Notes under the pieces: model-generated
The model's input: the letters and a program-made list of their open reading frames with translations, nothing else
The model's database searches: none
What the model was told of the DNA's origin: nothing
Shown here: piece by piece, positions 10,945 to 18,025 of the stretch
Layout of the letters: every line of letters begins with the position of its first letter
Numbering within the stretch: position 1 is the stretch's first letter
Translations under genes and position numbers: made by a program
Source: Rathayibacter rhapontici
GTDB lineage: Bacteria; Actinomycetota; Actinomycetes; Actinomycetales; Microbacteriaceae
DNA: 54,203 nt
Direction: 5' to 3'
Assembly: GCF_001995175.1 (NCBI RefSeq)
Contig: NZ_MUKN01000026.1
Span: 1 to 54,203 of the forward strand

Positions 10945-11448
10945 TCAGAACGGGGTGTCGACCGATTCTAACGAGGGCTCGAGCGGCGACGTCACCGCGC
11001 CCCAGTCCCCCGTCGCCGGTGCGTCGAGGGCCTTCTGCGGCTCCTCGCTCCACGCCTCGGGTGCAGTGGGGGCCGCCACCGGCGCCGACCGGCCGACGGT
11101 CTTCGTGTAGCGGGTGGTCCCCCAAGCGAGATCGTGGCCGATGCCCTCCGCGGTCAGTGCGACGTCGGTGCCGGACTTGCCTCCGCTCTCCCACGAGCGC
11201 ACCGCGAGCCGCCCGGTCACGATCACCCGGTCGCCGCGGGCGAGGGAGGCGAGAGCGTTGCCCGCGAGCCCGTTGAAGGCGTTCACGGTGTACCAGTTGG
11301 TGGAGCCGTCGACCCAGCGCTGCTCGGCGCGGTCGTAGCGGCGCTGCGCCGAGGCGAGTCGGAAGCTCGCCATCGTGCTGCCGTTCGCGGTGTCGATGCT
11401 CCGCGGATCGGTGCCGATGACTCCGATGAGGGTGAGGGTGTCGGTCAT
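10945..11448 (-). CDS. ssb: Single-stranded DNA-binding protein (host paralogue)
   Basis: OB-fold SSB of 167 residues. Recognisable pieces are LTLIGVIGTDPRSI at the N-terminus, ASFRLASAQRRYDR, NWYTVNAFNGLAGNALASL and DRVIVTGRLAVRSW. The C-terminal part is a disordered linker that ends SLESVDTPF, which lacks the usual DDDIPF-type acidic tip. This looks like the secondary SSB found in many actinobacteria rather than the replisome SSB in the rpsF-rpsR locus. The ATG has GAGAGGA upstream. A strong hairpin separates it from msrA. Confidence 0.85.
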   Translation of the reverse strand: MTDTLTLIGVIGTDPRSIDTANGSTMASFRLASAQRRYDRAEQRWVDGSTNWYTVNAFNGLAGNALASLARGDRVIVTGRLAVRSWESGGKSGTDVALTAEGIGHDLAWGTTRYTKTVGRSAPVAAPTAPEAWSEEPQKALDAPATGDWGAVTSPLEPSLESVDTPF

Positions 11449-11546
11449 GGTCGTGTCCTCTCGTCGATGGCCGCGATCGCGGCCGGAGCGGCACCCGGGC
11501 GGAGGGGGCTGGTACCACCCGGGTGCCGTGAGGACAGTGTCGTGAC

Positions 11547-11581
11547 GAAGGGCCCGCCTCCGGAGTGGAGGCGGGCCCTTC
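11547..11581 (-). terminator. Terminator downstream of msrA
   Basis: Perfect 15-bp stem: GAAGGGCCCGCCTCC (11547-11561) pairs with 11567-11581 across a 5-base loop. It lies between the msrA stop and the ssb start, both read on the minus strand, so it most likely ends the msrA transcript. Confidence 0.8.
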
Positions 11582-11619
11582 TGGGGACGACCGGCGTCAT
11601 CGGCGCCTGGGGAGGACGC

Positions 11620-12147
11620 CTAGGAGGCGGTGATGTACTTCGAGTAGGACTTCCGGATCTTGTTCACCTTGGGCAGTGCGACCGCGAGGCAGTAGCCCTG
11701 ACCCGGGTTCTTCGCGAAGAAGTCCTGGTGGTAGTCCTCGGCCGGGTAGTACACGCCGAGGGGCGAGATCTCGGTGACGATCGAGCCGTCCCACCACTCC
11801 GAGGCGCGGTCGCGGGCCGCCTCGAAGAGCTCCTTCTCCTCATCGGTGGAGTAGTACATGGCCGAGCGGTACTGCGTGCCGACGTCGTTGCCCTGCCGGT
11901 TGAGCTGACGGGGGTCGTGGAGTGTGAAGAAGACGTCGAGGATCACCTGCTCCGGGATCACGTCGGGATCGAACGTCACGGCGACGGCCTCGGCGTGGCC
12001 GGTGCGTCCCGTGCAGACGTCCTCGTAGTCGGGGTCGACGGTGGATCCGCCGGTGTAGCCGGAGACGACGTCGCTCACGCCGTCGAGGACGCGGTAGACG
12101 GCGTCGAGGCACCAGAAGCATCCCCCGGCGAGTACGAATGTGCGCAT
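11620..12147 (-). CDS. msrA: Peptide-methionine (S)-S-oxide reductase
   Basis: Repairs oxidised methionine (S-sulfoxide) in proteins, using thioredoxin. The catalytic GGCFWC motif is at residues 8-13 of MRTFVLAGGCFWCLDAVYR. Family blocks GYTGG, GHAEAV, QYRSAMYY and EDYHQDFFAKNPGQGYC are all present, the last giving a resolving Cys. I place the start at ATG 12147, where orthologues begin; a GTG 15 bases further upstream is possible, and the AGGA-rich leader does not decide between them. Confidence 0.94.
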   Translation of the reverse strand: MRTFVLAGGCFWCLDAVYRVLDGVSDVVSGYTGGSTVDPDYEDVCTGRTGHAEAVAVTFDPDVIPEQVILDVFFTLHDPRQLNRQGNDVGTQYRSAMYYSTDEEKELFEAARDRASEWWDGSIVTEISPLGVYYPAEDYHQDFFAKNPGQGYCLAVALPKVNKIRKSYSKYITAS

Positions 12148-12256
12148 GTGCGTGTGACTCACTTCCTGTCGCGGCGACGCACTCGGGGTGCCGGGCGCGT
12201 CGACTGAGTCAACACCGTCCGAGCCCGCGGCATTCCGTGGCGGAGGGCCGCTGGCA

Positions 12257-12262
12257 TAGAGT
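12257..12262 (+). promoter_or_regulatory. Putative -10 element of a leaderless aldo/keto reductase gene
   Basis: TAGAGT is placed so that transcription would start at the GTG at 12269 itself. An AGGAG overlaps the GTG too closely to serve as a ribosome binding site, which also favours a leaderless mRNA. Confidence 0.4.
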
Positions 12263-12268
12263 CCAGGA

Positions 12269-13276
12269 GTGAGCTACGACGCAGCCCCCGACCGCTACGA
12301 CCGCATGGACTACCGACGAGTGGGACGGAGTGGGCTGAAGCTTCCCGCGCTCTCCCTCGGCCTCTGGCACAACTTCGGATCCGACCGCCCCCTCGACACC
12401 CAGCGCGCGATCCTGCGCCGCGCCTTCGACCTGGGGATCACCCACTTCGATCTCGCCAACAACTACGGACCGCCCTACGGCGCGGCCGAGACCGCCTTCG
12501 GCCGGATCTTCGCCGAGGACTTCCGCGCCTACCGCGACGAGATCGTGATCTCGTCGAAGGCCGGCTACGACATGTGGCCGGGACCGTACGGCGACGGCGG
12601 GTCCCGCAAGTACCTCCTCTCCTCCCTCGACCAGAGCCTCGAGCGGCTCGGTGTCGACTACGTCGACGTCTTCTACTCGCACCGCCCCGATCCCGAGACG
12701 CCCATCGAGGAGACCATGGGAGCACTCGCCTCCGCGGTCCAGCAGGGCAAGGCGCTGTACGTCGGCGTCTCGAACTACGACCCCGAGCAGACCCGCGCCG
12801 CCCAGGCCGCCCTGGCGTCCACGGGAGTGCCGCTGCTCATCCACCAGCCCCGGTACTCGATGTTCGACCGCCACATCGAGGACGGGCTCTTCCCCGTCCT
12901 CGACGAGCTCGGGACCGGCTGCATCGTGTTCTCGCCGCTCGCCCAGGGGCTGCTGACCGACCGCTACCTCGACGGGACCGTTCCGGACGGATCGCGCGCC
13001 GCGACCTCGCGCTTCCTCTCCTCCGACCGGATCGACGAGGACTACCTCGCCCGTGCGCGCGGGCTGAACGCGATCGCGGAGGGTCGCGGCCAGACGCTCG
13101 CGCAGCTCGCGCTGAGCTGGGTCCTGCGCGTTCCGACCGTCACCAGCGCGGTGATCGGCGCCTCGAGCGTCGCCCAGCTCGAGCAGAACGTGGCGGCTCT
13201 CGACGCCGGCCCGCTGACCGAGGCCGAGACGACGGCGATCGAGGAGTTCGCCGTGCACGGGACCGCTCTGCGCTGA
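12269..13276 (+). CDS. Aldo/keto reductase (L-glyceraldehyde-3-phosphate reductase type)
   Basis: NADPH-dependent oxidoreductase with a TIM barrel, 335 residues. The catalytic tetrad region is visible: DLANNYGPPYG (Asp and Tyr), SSKAGYDMWPGPYG (Lys) and YSHRPDPETP (His). The pattern DMWPGPYG...GSRKYLLSSLDQSLERL is characteristic of the YghZ/Gpr branch, which detoxifies L-glyceraldehyde 3-phosphate and methylglyoxal and resembles potassium-channel beta subunits. The cofactor-binding end is VIGASSVAQLEQN. The subfamily is inferred from sequence pattern. The GTG start gives MSYDAAPDRYDRM. Confidence 0.92.
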   Translation: MSYDAAPDRYDRMDYRRVGRSGLKLPALSLGLWHNFGSDRPLDTQRAILRRAFDLGITHFDLANNYGPPYGAAETAFGRIFAEDFRAYRDEIVISSKAGYDMWPGPYGDGGSRKYLLSSLDQSLERLGVDYVDVFYSHRPDPETPIEETMGALASAVQQGKALYVGVSNYDPEQTRAAQAALASTGVPLLIHQPRYSMFDRHIEDGLFPVLDELGTGCIVFSPLAQGLLTDRYLDGTVPDGSRAATSRFLSSDRIDEDYLARARGLNAIAEGRGQTLAQLALSWVLRVPTVTSAVIGASSVAQLEQNVAALDAGPLTEAETTAIEEFAVHGTALR

Positions 13277-13369
13277 GCCCGCGGAGCCGACGGGGATGTC
13301 GGTGGTCGCTCGTAGTCTGCGAGAGCACCCTGGCCGGTGGGTGCTCCCCGATCCGAGCAGGAGGAACCG

Positions 13370-13606
13370 ATGTCCCTGTCCACTCTGCACGCGACCCGCA
13401 CTCCCCCGAGGCTGACCCGGGTGAACGGGCGGCTCTGGCGCGTGAGCACCGCCTCCGGAGCCGTCGTCGGCCACATCGAGCTGGTTGACGACCCGCAGGG
13501 CGAGAAGTACCGCGCTCGCCTCCTGCGGGCCGGGATGCCCGCGGGTGCCCAGCTCGGCGAGTTCTGGAGCGTCGACGACGCGATCGAGGTCTTCCGCGTC
13601 GCCTGA
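13370..13606 (+). CDS. Small conserved hypothetical protein
   Basis: A 78-residue protein starting at ATG 13370 with a strong GGAGGA eight bases upstream. It begins MSLSTLHATRTPPRLTRVNG, and the rest reads as alternating beta strands (LWRVSTASGAVVGHIELV, KYRARLL) ending in a short helix (SVDDAIEVFRVA). No catalytic motif, membrane helix or signal is seen. The good ribosome binding site and coding character support a real gene; function is unknown. Confidence 0.7.
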   Translation: MSLSTLHATRTPPRLTRVNGRLWRVSTASGAVVGHIELVDDPQGEKYRARLLRAGMPAGAQLGEFWSVDDAIEVFRVA

Positions 13607-13661
13607 CGCACCGATCACCGGGAGGTCGGCGTGCCGATCTCCCGTCGCCGCGCCGTCGGGC

Positions 13662-13667
13662 TAACGT
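13662..13667 (+). promoter_or_regulatory. Putative -10 element of a leaderless membrane-protein gene
   Basis: TAACGT lies seven bases before the ATG at 13675, with no Shine-Dalgarno sequence between them. This is the same arrangement as before mscS and the aldo/keto reductase. Confidence 0.4.
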
Positions 13668-13674
13668 TCGGCAC

Positions 13675-14547
13675 ATGCAGTGGTGGAGCGATTTCGTGCA
13701 ATGGATCCAGACGGCGGACGGCTACCGGGCGGTGTTCCTGGCGGTGGTCGTCCTGCTCTCGGTGGTGATCGGAGTGGTCATCACGGCCGCCGTGTTCCGG
13801 TCCGCGATCGCGCGCCTGATCAGGCAGCAGGATCACGAGCGCAAGAACGCCGTGATCGCGACGCTGATCGACGCGGCAGTCGACGCCTCCGCTTGGAACG
13901 TGCTCAGCCAGACCGAGCGCATCCTGAGCGACCGCGCTTCCGCGCAGGCCGAGACGCACCTGCGCCTGCTGCCGGTGAAGGGCTCAGGAGTCGCGGCGAA
14001 CTGGGCCGCGCACGAGCTCGCCGACCTGAAGCACTCCTCGGCGACCGGCGGCTACCAGACCCAGGCGAGCGTCGGCGAGTTCCGCGACCGCCTCGTGCTC
14101 TGGCGCGACAAGCCCGGGCGCGCTCGCAAGGCGTTCCTCGCCGACCTCGAGCGCTGGCGCTTCTCGGAGACCTCCCGCCCCGAGACGAAGCCCGTCCCGG
14201 CCGAGGCGGCACCCGCGCGGACGACGACGCCGACCCGGGAGCCCGAGCGCCCGGCGACCCCCGCTCCCGTCGTCGTCGGTGCATCGGAGGGTTCGAGCGA
14301 CTACCAGCGTCCGTCCTCGACTCCGACGATCGTCCTGCCGGCCGCCTCCGAGAACGATGGACACGACGAAACGCGCCAGCTTCTGGACGACGTCGACCGC
14401 CTCGAGGTGCCGTCGCGGGAGCGTCCGGTCGAGGAGCTCCCCCCGGTCGAGCACGATCAGGCGGCAGCGCCCGCTCCGTCGGCCGAGGCCGAGGGCGAGC
14501 AGTCCGACGACGCCCGCACCGCTCACGCCGCCCGCCCGGTCGAGTGA
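13675..14547 (+). CDS. Membrane-anchored protein with disordered tail
   Basis: A 290-residue protein with one clear membrane helix at about residues 16-42 (AVFLAVVVLLSVVIGVVI), a positively charged boundary (RLIRQQDHERKN), and a helical cytoplasmic domain to about residue 165 that includes FRDRLVLWRDKPGRARKAF. The last 120 residues are Pro/Ala/Glu/Thr-rich and look disordered. No enzyme motif is seen. It may be a scaffold or envelope-associated protein; function is unknown. A good hairpin terminator follows 16 bases after the stop. Confidence 0.8.
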   Translation: MQWWSDFVQWIQTADGYRAVFLAVVVLLSVVIGVVITAAVFRSAIARLIRQQDHERKNAVIATLIDAAVDASAWNVLSQTERILSDRASAQAETHLRLLPVKGSGVAANWAAHELADLKHSSATGGYQTQASVGEFRDRLVLWRDKPGRARKAFLADLERWRFSETSRPETKPVPAEAAPARTTTPTREPERPATPAPVVVGASEGSSDYQRPSSTPTIVLPAASENDGHDETRQLLDDVDRLEVPSRERPVEELPPVEHDQAAAPAPSAEAEGEQSDDARTAHAARPVE

Positions 14548-14563
14548 GCCGAGCCCCTCACGC

Positions 14564-14603
14564 GGAGAAGGCCCCGATCGCATCAGCGGTCGGGGCCTTC
14601 TCC
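14564..14603. terminator. Hairpin terminator after the membrane-protein gene
   Basis: A 17-bp stem with one G:T pair: GGAGAAGGCCCCGATCG (14564-14580) against 14587-14603, with a 6-base loop, followed by TT. It also lies just downstream of the small minus-strand gene at 14623-14733, so it can serve both strands. Confidence 0.8.
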
Positions 14604-14622
14604 TTGGTGTAGATCACACGTC

Positions 14623-14733
14623 TCAGATGTGCGCGTCACGTGCACGCGCAACCCGGCCGACCAGTACGGCGAGGGGCGCCGCAATGATCGTCCACGCAAC
14701 CGCGATTCCAGCGAGAAGAGCGAGGAGCAGCAT
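14623..14733 (-). CDS. 36-residue single-pass membrane protein
   Basis: A very short gene with unusually good translation signals: ATG 14733 with GGAGG seven bases upstream. The peptide begins MLLLALLAGIAVAWTIIAAP, continues with a second hydrophobic run (LAVLVG), and ends in a basic tail RVARARDAHI. This is a single membrane helix with a positive C-terminus, as in small regulatory membrane peptides. It ends 20 bases before the shared hairpin terminator. It lies on the host side of the prophage boundary. Function is unknown. Confidence 0.6.
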   Translation of the reverse strand: MLLLALLAGIAVAWTIIAAPLAVLVGRVARARDAHI

Positions 14734-15032
14734 GGTCGTACCTCCGTTCGTTACGTCGTTGTAATTCCGGACACCCCCAGACTAGGTGCCGAAAGGCGAG
14801 CACAGCGCTCAAAACTTGGAAACACGCCGATGTTGCCCAGAAATGGGCAGTGTGTTAGGCCAGAAAAGCCCCGTTTGCCACCCTTTCAGGTCGCGGCGTG
14901 GGGAAAAAAGGAAAGCGCGGCTCTGCACTTCCCGCCCGCGCGACCCGGTGCGCGCGAGCGCGACGACGTCCTCCTGACCGGGAGGCGGCGAGCGGATCGA
15001 TCGACGCCGTGCGCGCGGACCCGGCGTCGACG
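14734..15032. other. Host intergenic stretch beside the prophage
   Basis: No convincing gene. It contains the promoter side of the small minus-strand membrane gene and an inverted repeat TGCCCA-GAAA-TGGGCA (14834-14849) without a T-run. Base composition is lower in GC between 14750 and 14890 than in the neighbouring genes, then returns to host level. Confidence 0.5.
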
Positions 15033-15070
15033 TGCCCCCGGCAGGAATCGAACCTGCGACCAAGAGAATC
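15033..15070 (-). repeat. attL: Left attachment site (attL): 3' end of a tRNA gene
   Basis: On the minus strand this reads as the 3' part of a tRNA: T-stem GCAGG (15053-15057), loop TTCGATT, stem CCTGC (15041-15045), acceptor strand CGGGGGC (15034-15040), discriminator A. There is no 5' half in the window: the phage integrase side begins immediately to the right. This is the usual result of integration into the 3' end of a tRNA gene, so the complete tRNA (5' acceptor strand GCCCCCG) should lie at the far right end of the prophage. The tRNA species cannot be named from this fragment. Confidence 0.75.
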
Positions 15071-15155
15071 CGACCCGATGCCTTGCGTTGGCTGATGCTG
15101 AGTGCCGATTCCTGGCGCTGACCGGGCCGGATGCGCGGCGCTGACTCGCGCTGTC

Positions 15156-15180
15156 TGGCCGTTGATGGCCGTTCGTGGCC
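15156..15180. repeat. Tandem repeats, possible integrase arm-type sites
   Basis: TGGCCGTTGA (15156-15165), TGGCCGTTCG (15166-15175) and a partial third TGGCC (15176-15180) lie between attL and the integrase 3' end, the region where tyrosine integrases bind arm sites. The assignment is by position and repetition only. Confidence 0.4.
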
Positions 15181-15219
15181 CTGTTTTCGTCGAGTAAACG
15201 ATGAGCGCCCCGGCCTCCG

Positions 15220-16350
15220 TCACCCTGCCACCAGCTGCAGGCGTGCACGGAGGTCGGGGCCTTCGTGCGTTCGCACGCGGTAGTGCCGCTCGGTGATGTC
15301 GGTGCCCGCGTGGCCGAGCTGCCGGGACGCCTCGCCGAGGTCCTCGACGAGCGTCGCGACCGACTTGCGGAACGTGTGCGGCGTCACCCACTCCCAGTCC
15401 GTGCCCTCGGTGAACCGGCGCAGCTGCTTCCGGAAGTTGTTCGGATCGCGGACCGTCGACCGGGTCAGGAACAGCGACGGGAACACCAGCTCGGCGTCGT
15501 GGTCGCGCGCCGCGAGCATCTCGACGACGAAGTCGGGGAGCAGCAGCCGCCGGCGGGACGTCGCGGACTTCGGGTGCGTCTGGATCGTCATGCCGGAGCC
15601 CTTCGTCCAGAGGGTCGTCCCGTTGATCGTCGCGGTCGGAGTCGCCGCGTCGAGGTCGACGTCGGCCCATCGGAGCGCGAACACCTCACCGACGCGCGCA
15701 CCCGTCCCGACCATGAAGTCGACGGGGCCGACGACGTCCCCGAGGACGCTGCGCCGGTCGCCCGCGAGCGCGGTCCGGAACGCGCGGAGCTCGTCGAGGG
15801 TGAGCGCGCGGACCTCGGGGGTGATCTGCCGGATGGCGCCGACGTCGCGGATGGGGTTCGCGGGGATCGCGTCGAGGCGGGCGGCCATGCCGAGGATGCC
15901 GGAGAGGACGCTCTTCGCCTGCTTCGCGGTCGCGGGGCCGCGGGTCCGCGCGAGAGTGCGGAGGAACGTGTCGCAGCGGGCGGTGGTCATCTCGCGGAGT
16001 CGGAGGCCGCCGACGCCCTGGTCGATGTGCGCGAGCGTCTGCCGATAGCGGCGCTCGGTGGTCGTCGCGCGCTGCCCGTCGATCTCGTCCGCCCACCACT
16101 TCTCCCCCGCGGCCTTCATGCGGGTCTCGGCGGTGAGGTCGTCGCCGCCCGGCGCGCGCCGCTCGAGGAGCGCGCGGGCGAGGAGGTCGCGCGCGTTCCC
16201 GGCGCTCTGCGCACTCTTGCGCTCGACGGTGCGAGTGACGCCGTCGTAGTCCCGGAACCGAGTGCGAGCGACCCAGGGCCCCTTGGCCTTCGCTGCGGGG
16301 GTGACGGTGACGATCCCGTTCGAGCCGATCGGTAGCGGCGGACGTGGCAT
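15220..16350 (-). CDS. int: Tyrosine integrase (site-specific recombinase)
   Basis: Integrates and excises the prophage at the tRNA-derived att site. The 376-residue protein has an N-terminal arm-binding segment (WVARTRFRDYDGVTRTVER), a SAM-like core-binding domain (about 75-175) and a C-terminal catalytic domain. Catalytic residues are visible: Arg in GTGARVGEVFALRW, Lys in HPKSATSRRR, His/Arg in HTFRKSVAT, and His plus the nucleophile Tyr in LGHAGTDITERHYR. The ATG at 16350 follows the ImmA-like gene by nine bases on the same strand, so it is probably transcribed with the immunity genes. Confidence 0.96.
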   Translation of the reverse strand: MPRPPLPIGSNGIVTVTPAAKAKGPWVARTRFRDYDGVTRTVERKSAQSAGNARDLLARALLERRAPGGDDLTAETRMKAAGEKWWADEIDGQRATTTERRYRQTLAHIDQGVGGLRLREMTTARCDTFLRTLARTRGPATAKQAKSVLSGILGMAARLDAIPANPIRDVGAIRQITPEVRALTLDELRAFRTALAGDRRSVLGDVVGPVDFMVGTGARVGEVFALRWADVDLDAATPTATINGTTLWTKGSGMTIQTHPKSATSRRRLLLPDFVVEMLAARDHDAELVFPSLFLTRSTVRDPNNFRKQLRRFTEGTDWEWVTPHTFRKSVATLVEDLGEASRQLGHAGTDITERHYRVRTHEGPDLRARLQLVAG

Positions 16351-16359
16351 GCGGGCCTC

Positions 16360-16737
16360 CTAGGCGGCGCGGTGGTCTCGGAGGTAGAGCTCGAGGAGGT
16401 GGTCGGTGACGCCGAGCTCGAGAGCCCAGACGCCGGGGTCGGGGCTCATGCGGGCGACGTCGGCGAGGTGGTCGGGAGCGATGAGCTTCCGGGCCGCCCA
16501 CCGGTCGGCGAGGCGCTCGATCCGCGGCGTGGTCTCGCAGTGACCGAGGCAGACATGGCCGAGCTCGTGGGCGAGGGTCTGGCGTTCGTGCCAGGAGCGG
16601 AGCCCGCGCTTCAGGATGATGACGCGCTCCTCGGGGATCCAGAGGCCGTTCGCCGAGCGGATCCGCCCGTGGAGGACCGGGATGCCCAGCCGCTCCGCGT
16701 GTTCGTACGGGTCATAGGCGGCTGGGCTGTGCGTCAT
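16360..16737 (-). CDS. ImmA/IrrE-family metallopeptidase
   Basis: Zn peptidase of 125 residues with the HELGH active site (LAHELGHVCLGHCE) and a downstream acidic segment (RLADRWAARKLI) that can supply the third ligand. Members of this family cleave or inactivate the phage repressor to trigger induction. The gene starts within the stop of the repressor gene (ATGA overlap), so repressor and peptidase are made together, the arrangement of ICEBs1 ImmR/ImmA and of many actinophage immunity cassettes. Confidence 0.9.
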   Translation of the reverse strand: MTHSPAAYDPYEHAERLGIPVLHGRIRSANGLWIPEERVIILKRGLRSWHERQTLAHELGHVCLGHCETTPRIERLADRWAARKLIAPDHLADVARMSPDPGVWALELGVTDHLLELYLRDHRAA

Positions 16738-17231
16738 GGCGTCCTGTGGTCGAGGTCCTGCTCGGGGTCTGACGTGTCTGCTGCGATGCGATCGCCGTAG
16801 CGCTCTGCGATCTCTTCGTCGGTGAGAGTGTCGGGTCGACCTCCGACATTCAGCCGACGGATGTTGGACTTCTCGACCGCTTCGTCGACCTGGTCGTCGT
16901 CGAGCGGTTCGGTCAGCTCGGGGTGTTCCCTCTCCGCCTCGATGACGCGACGCAGGATCTCTTCGGCGAGCTGCCGGTCGGAGGCGTCGCGGAGAGCGGC
17001 CTCGGTCGAGGTGCGCTCTGCCTCGTCGCTGGTGATGAAGCCGGCGGCGACGAACGCGGGGAGGATCGGCGCACCGTACGCGCGGCAGATGGCGACGACC
17101 GTCCCGACCTTCACTTCGCCGTCGAGCTGACGGACGAGGGTGCTCGGGTGCATCCCGGCGGCGAGGGCGACCGATCGGAGACTCTTCGTCCCGGCCAGAT
17201 GTTCGATGTGTTCCCGAAGCGCGTCATTCAC
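16734..17231 (-). CDS. Phage immunity repressor (HTH, Xre-like)
   Basis: DNA-binding protein of 165 residues from a GTG start at 17231. The N-terminal HTH is readable (SLRSVALAAGMHPSTLVRQL, near residues 16-35), followed by VGTVVAICRAYG, a helical middle and an acidic C-terminal part. It sits divergent from a Cro-like gene across a 169-bp control region full of TTGC(A/G)ACA half-sites, and is coupled to the ImmA-like peptidase. No clear ribosome binding site precedes the GTG; a leaderless mRNA or a slightly earlier TTG start are alternatives. The role as lysogeny repressor is inferred from position. Confidence 0.82.
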   Translation of the reverse strand: MNDALREHIEHLAGTKSLRSVALAAGMHPSTLVRQLDGEVKVGTVVAICRAYGAPILPAFVAAGFITSDEAERTSTEAALRDASDRQLAEEILRRVIEAEREHPELTEPLDDDQVDEAVEKSNIRRLNVGGRPDTLTDEEIAERYGDRIAADTSDPEQDLDHRTP

Positions 17232-17240
17232 ACTGCGAGC

Positions 17241-17260
17241 ATGTCGCAACTTTGCAACAT
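17241..17260. promoter_or_regulatory. Candidate operator O1 of the immunity region
   Basis: ATGTCGCAACTTTGCAACAT is a 20-bp near-perfect palindrome (one mismatch) made of two TTGC(A/G)ACAT half-sites. It lies ten bases upstream of the repressor start, where repressor binding would autoregulate. Confidence 0.6.
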
Positions 17261-17305
17261 CCGCAAGCCATGTATCCGCGTAATTCCGCGAATCTTGACT
17301 AACAC

Positions 17306-17337
17306 TTGTGCAACAACGCCCCCCGTTGGTGTTGCAT
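17306..17337. promoter_or_regulatory. Candidate operator O2 (paired half-sites)
   Basis: Two facing copies of the same half-site: GTGCAACA (17308-17315) and TGTTGCAT (17330-17337), around a CAACG/CGTTG inner stem. The second overlaps a possible -35 box TTGCAT (17332-17337). Confidence 0.5.
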
Positions 17338-17351
17338 CTGTGCGTCACAGC

Positions 17352-17368
17352 GTCGCATACTTGCGACA
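17352..17368 (+). promoter_or_regulatory. Candidate operator O3 over the rightward early promoter
   Basis: GTCGCATACTTGCGAC is a palindrome with a 4-base centre. It covers a possible -10 box CATACT (17356-17361), which lies 18 bases from TTGCAT at 17332. Binding here would block transcription of the Cro-like gene and early operon. Confidence 0.5.
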
Positions 17369-17400
17369 CCACAACGCGGAACCGCAACGAGGAGGACCGA

Positions 17401-17661
17401 ATGGCAAGCACGCTCCGGATCAAGCCGGGATTGCTCAAGAGGCTCCGAGAGCTTCGCGAGATCCCCACCGAGGAGCACCAGGCGCGCCTCATGGGCGTGA
17501 ACCGGGCGACCCTCCGCAGGGTCGACGAGGGGTCCCAGCCTTCCGCGGCGTTCATCGTCGCGATGGTGGACACCTTCGGGCTCGGGATCGGCGAGGCCTT
17601 CGAGGTCGTGCCGACCGAATCGCTCGCCGAGCAGGTCCGGAACGTGCAGGCGGTGGCCTGA
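17401..17661 (+). CDS. Cro-like HTH DNA-binding protein
   Basis: An 86-residue protein with a helix-turn-helix, EEHQARLMGVNRATLRRVDE near residues 22-41, flanked by helices. It starts at ATG 17401 with GAGGAGG just upstream and is the first gene of the rightward operon, divergent from the repressor. By position it is the phage Cro equivalent that shuts off the repressor during lytic growth. Its stop overlaps the next start (TGATG). Confidence 0.82.
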   Translation: MASTLRIKPGLLKRLRELREIPTEEHQARLMGVNRATLRRVDEGSQPSAAFIVAMVDTFGLGIGEAFEVVPTESLAEQVRNVQAVA

Positions 17662-17876
17662 TGGCCGTCCACCTGACCGTCTCCGACCTGGCCGGCGAGC
17701 TGCAGATCGACGAGGCGACCGTCTACCAGATGCGCAACCGGAACCCCGACGCGCTCCCTCCGGCCTTCAAGGTCGGGAAGTACCTGCGCTGGCGTCGCGA
17801 AGACGTCGATGCATGGATCGCGGCTCAGCTGCCGACGTCGAACGTGACGTCGATCGCCAGCCGGCGCTCCGCCTAG
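17661..17876 (+). CDS. Excisionase-like winged-helix/MerR-type HTH protein
   Basis: A 71-residue protein with the HTH-17/AlpA pattern: LTVSDLAGELQIDEATVYQM, then PPAFKVGKYLRWRREDVDAWIA. Such small proteins act as recombination directionality factors (Xis) or as regulators of integrase. It is translationally coupled to the Cro-like gene. Excisionase is an inference from family and place; a transcriptional regulator is the alternative. Confidence 0.8.
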   Translation: MAVHLTVSDLAGELQIDEATVYQMRNRNPDALPPAFKVGKYLRWRREDVDAWIAAQLPTSNVTSIASRRSA

Positions 17877-18025
17877 ACCGCCAGCCATCCCGCTGGCCGG
17901 GGCCGGTCCACACGACGTTCTGAGTCGCTGACGGAGACCAACCGGCCCCACCCCTTCTCCCGTATTCGATGCGCCCTCCGGGGGCGCTGATCGGCGCGCC
18001 CTGAAGCCGCCGGAAGGAACTGATC

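Noticed and set aside
14834..14849. TGCCCA/TGGGCA inverted repeat as a terminator
   Set aside because: Only six base pairs, no T-run, and no gene ends nearby.
16734..17951. 405-codon version of the repressor beginning at 17951
   Set aside because: The first 240 codons run antisense through the Cro-like and excisionase genes and the operator region; the HTH protein plainly starts near 17231.
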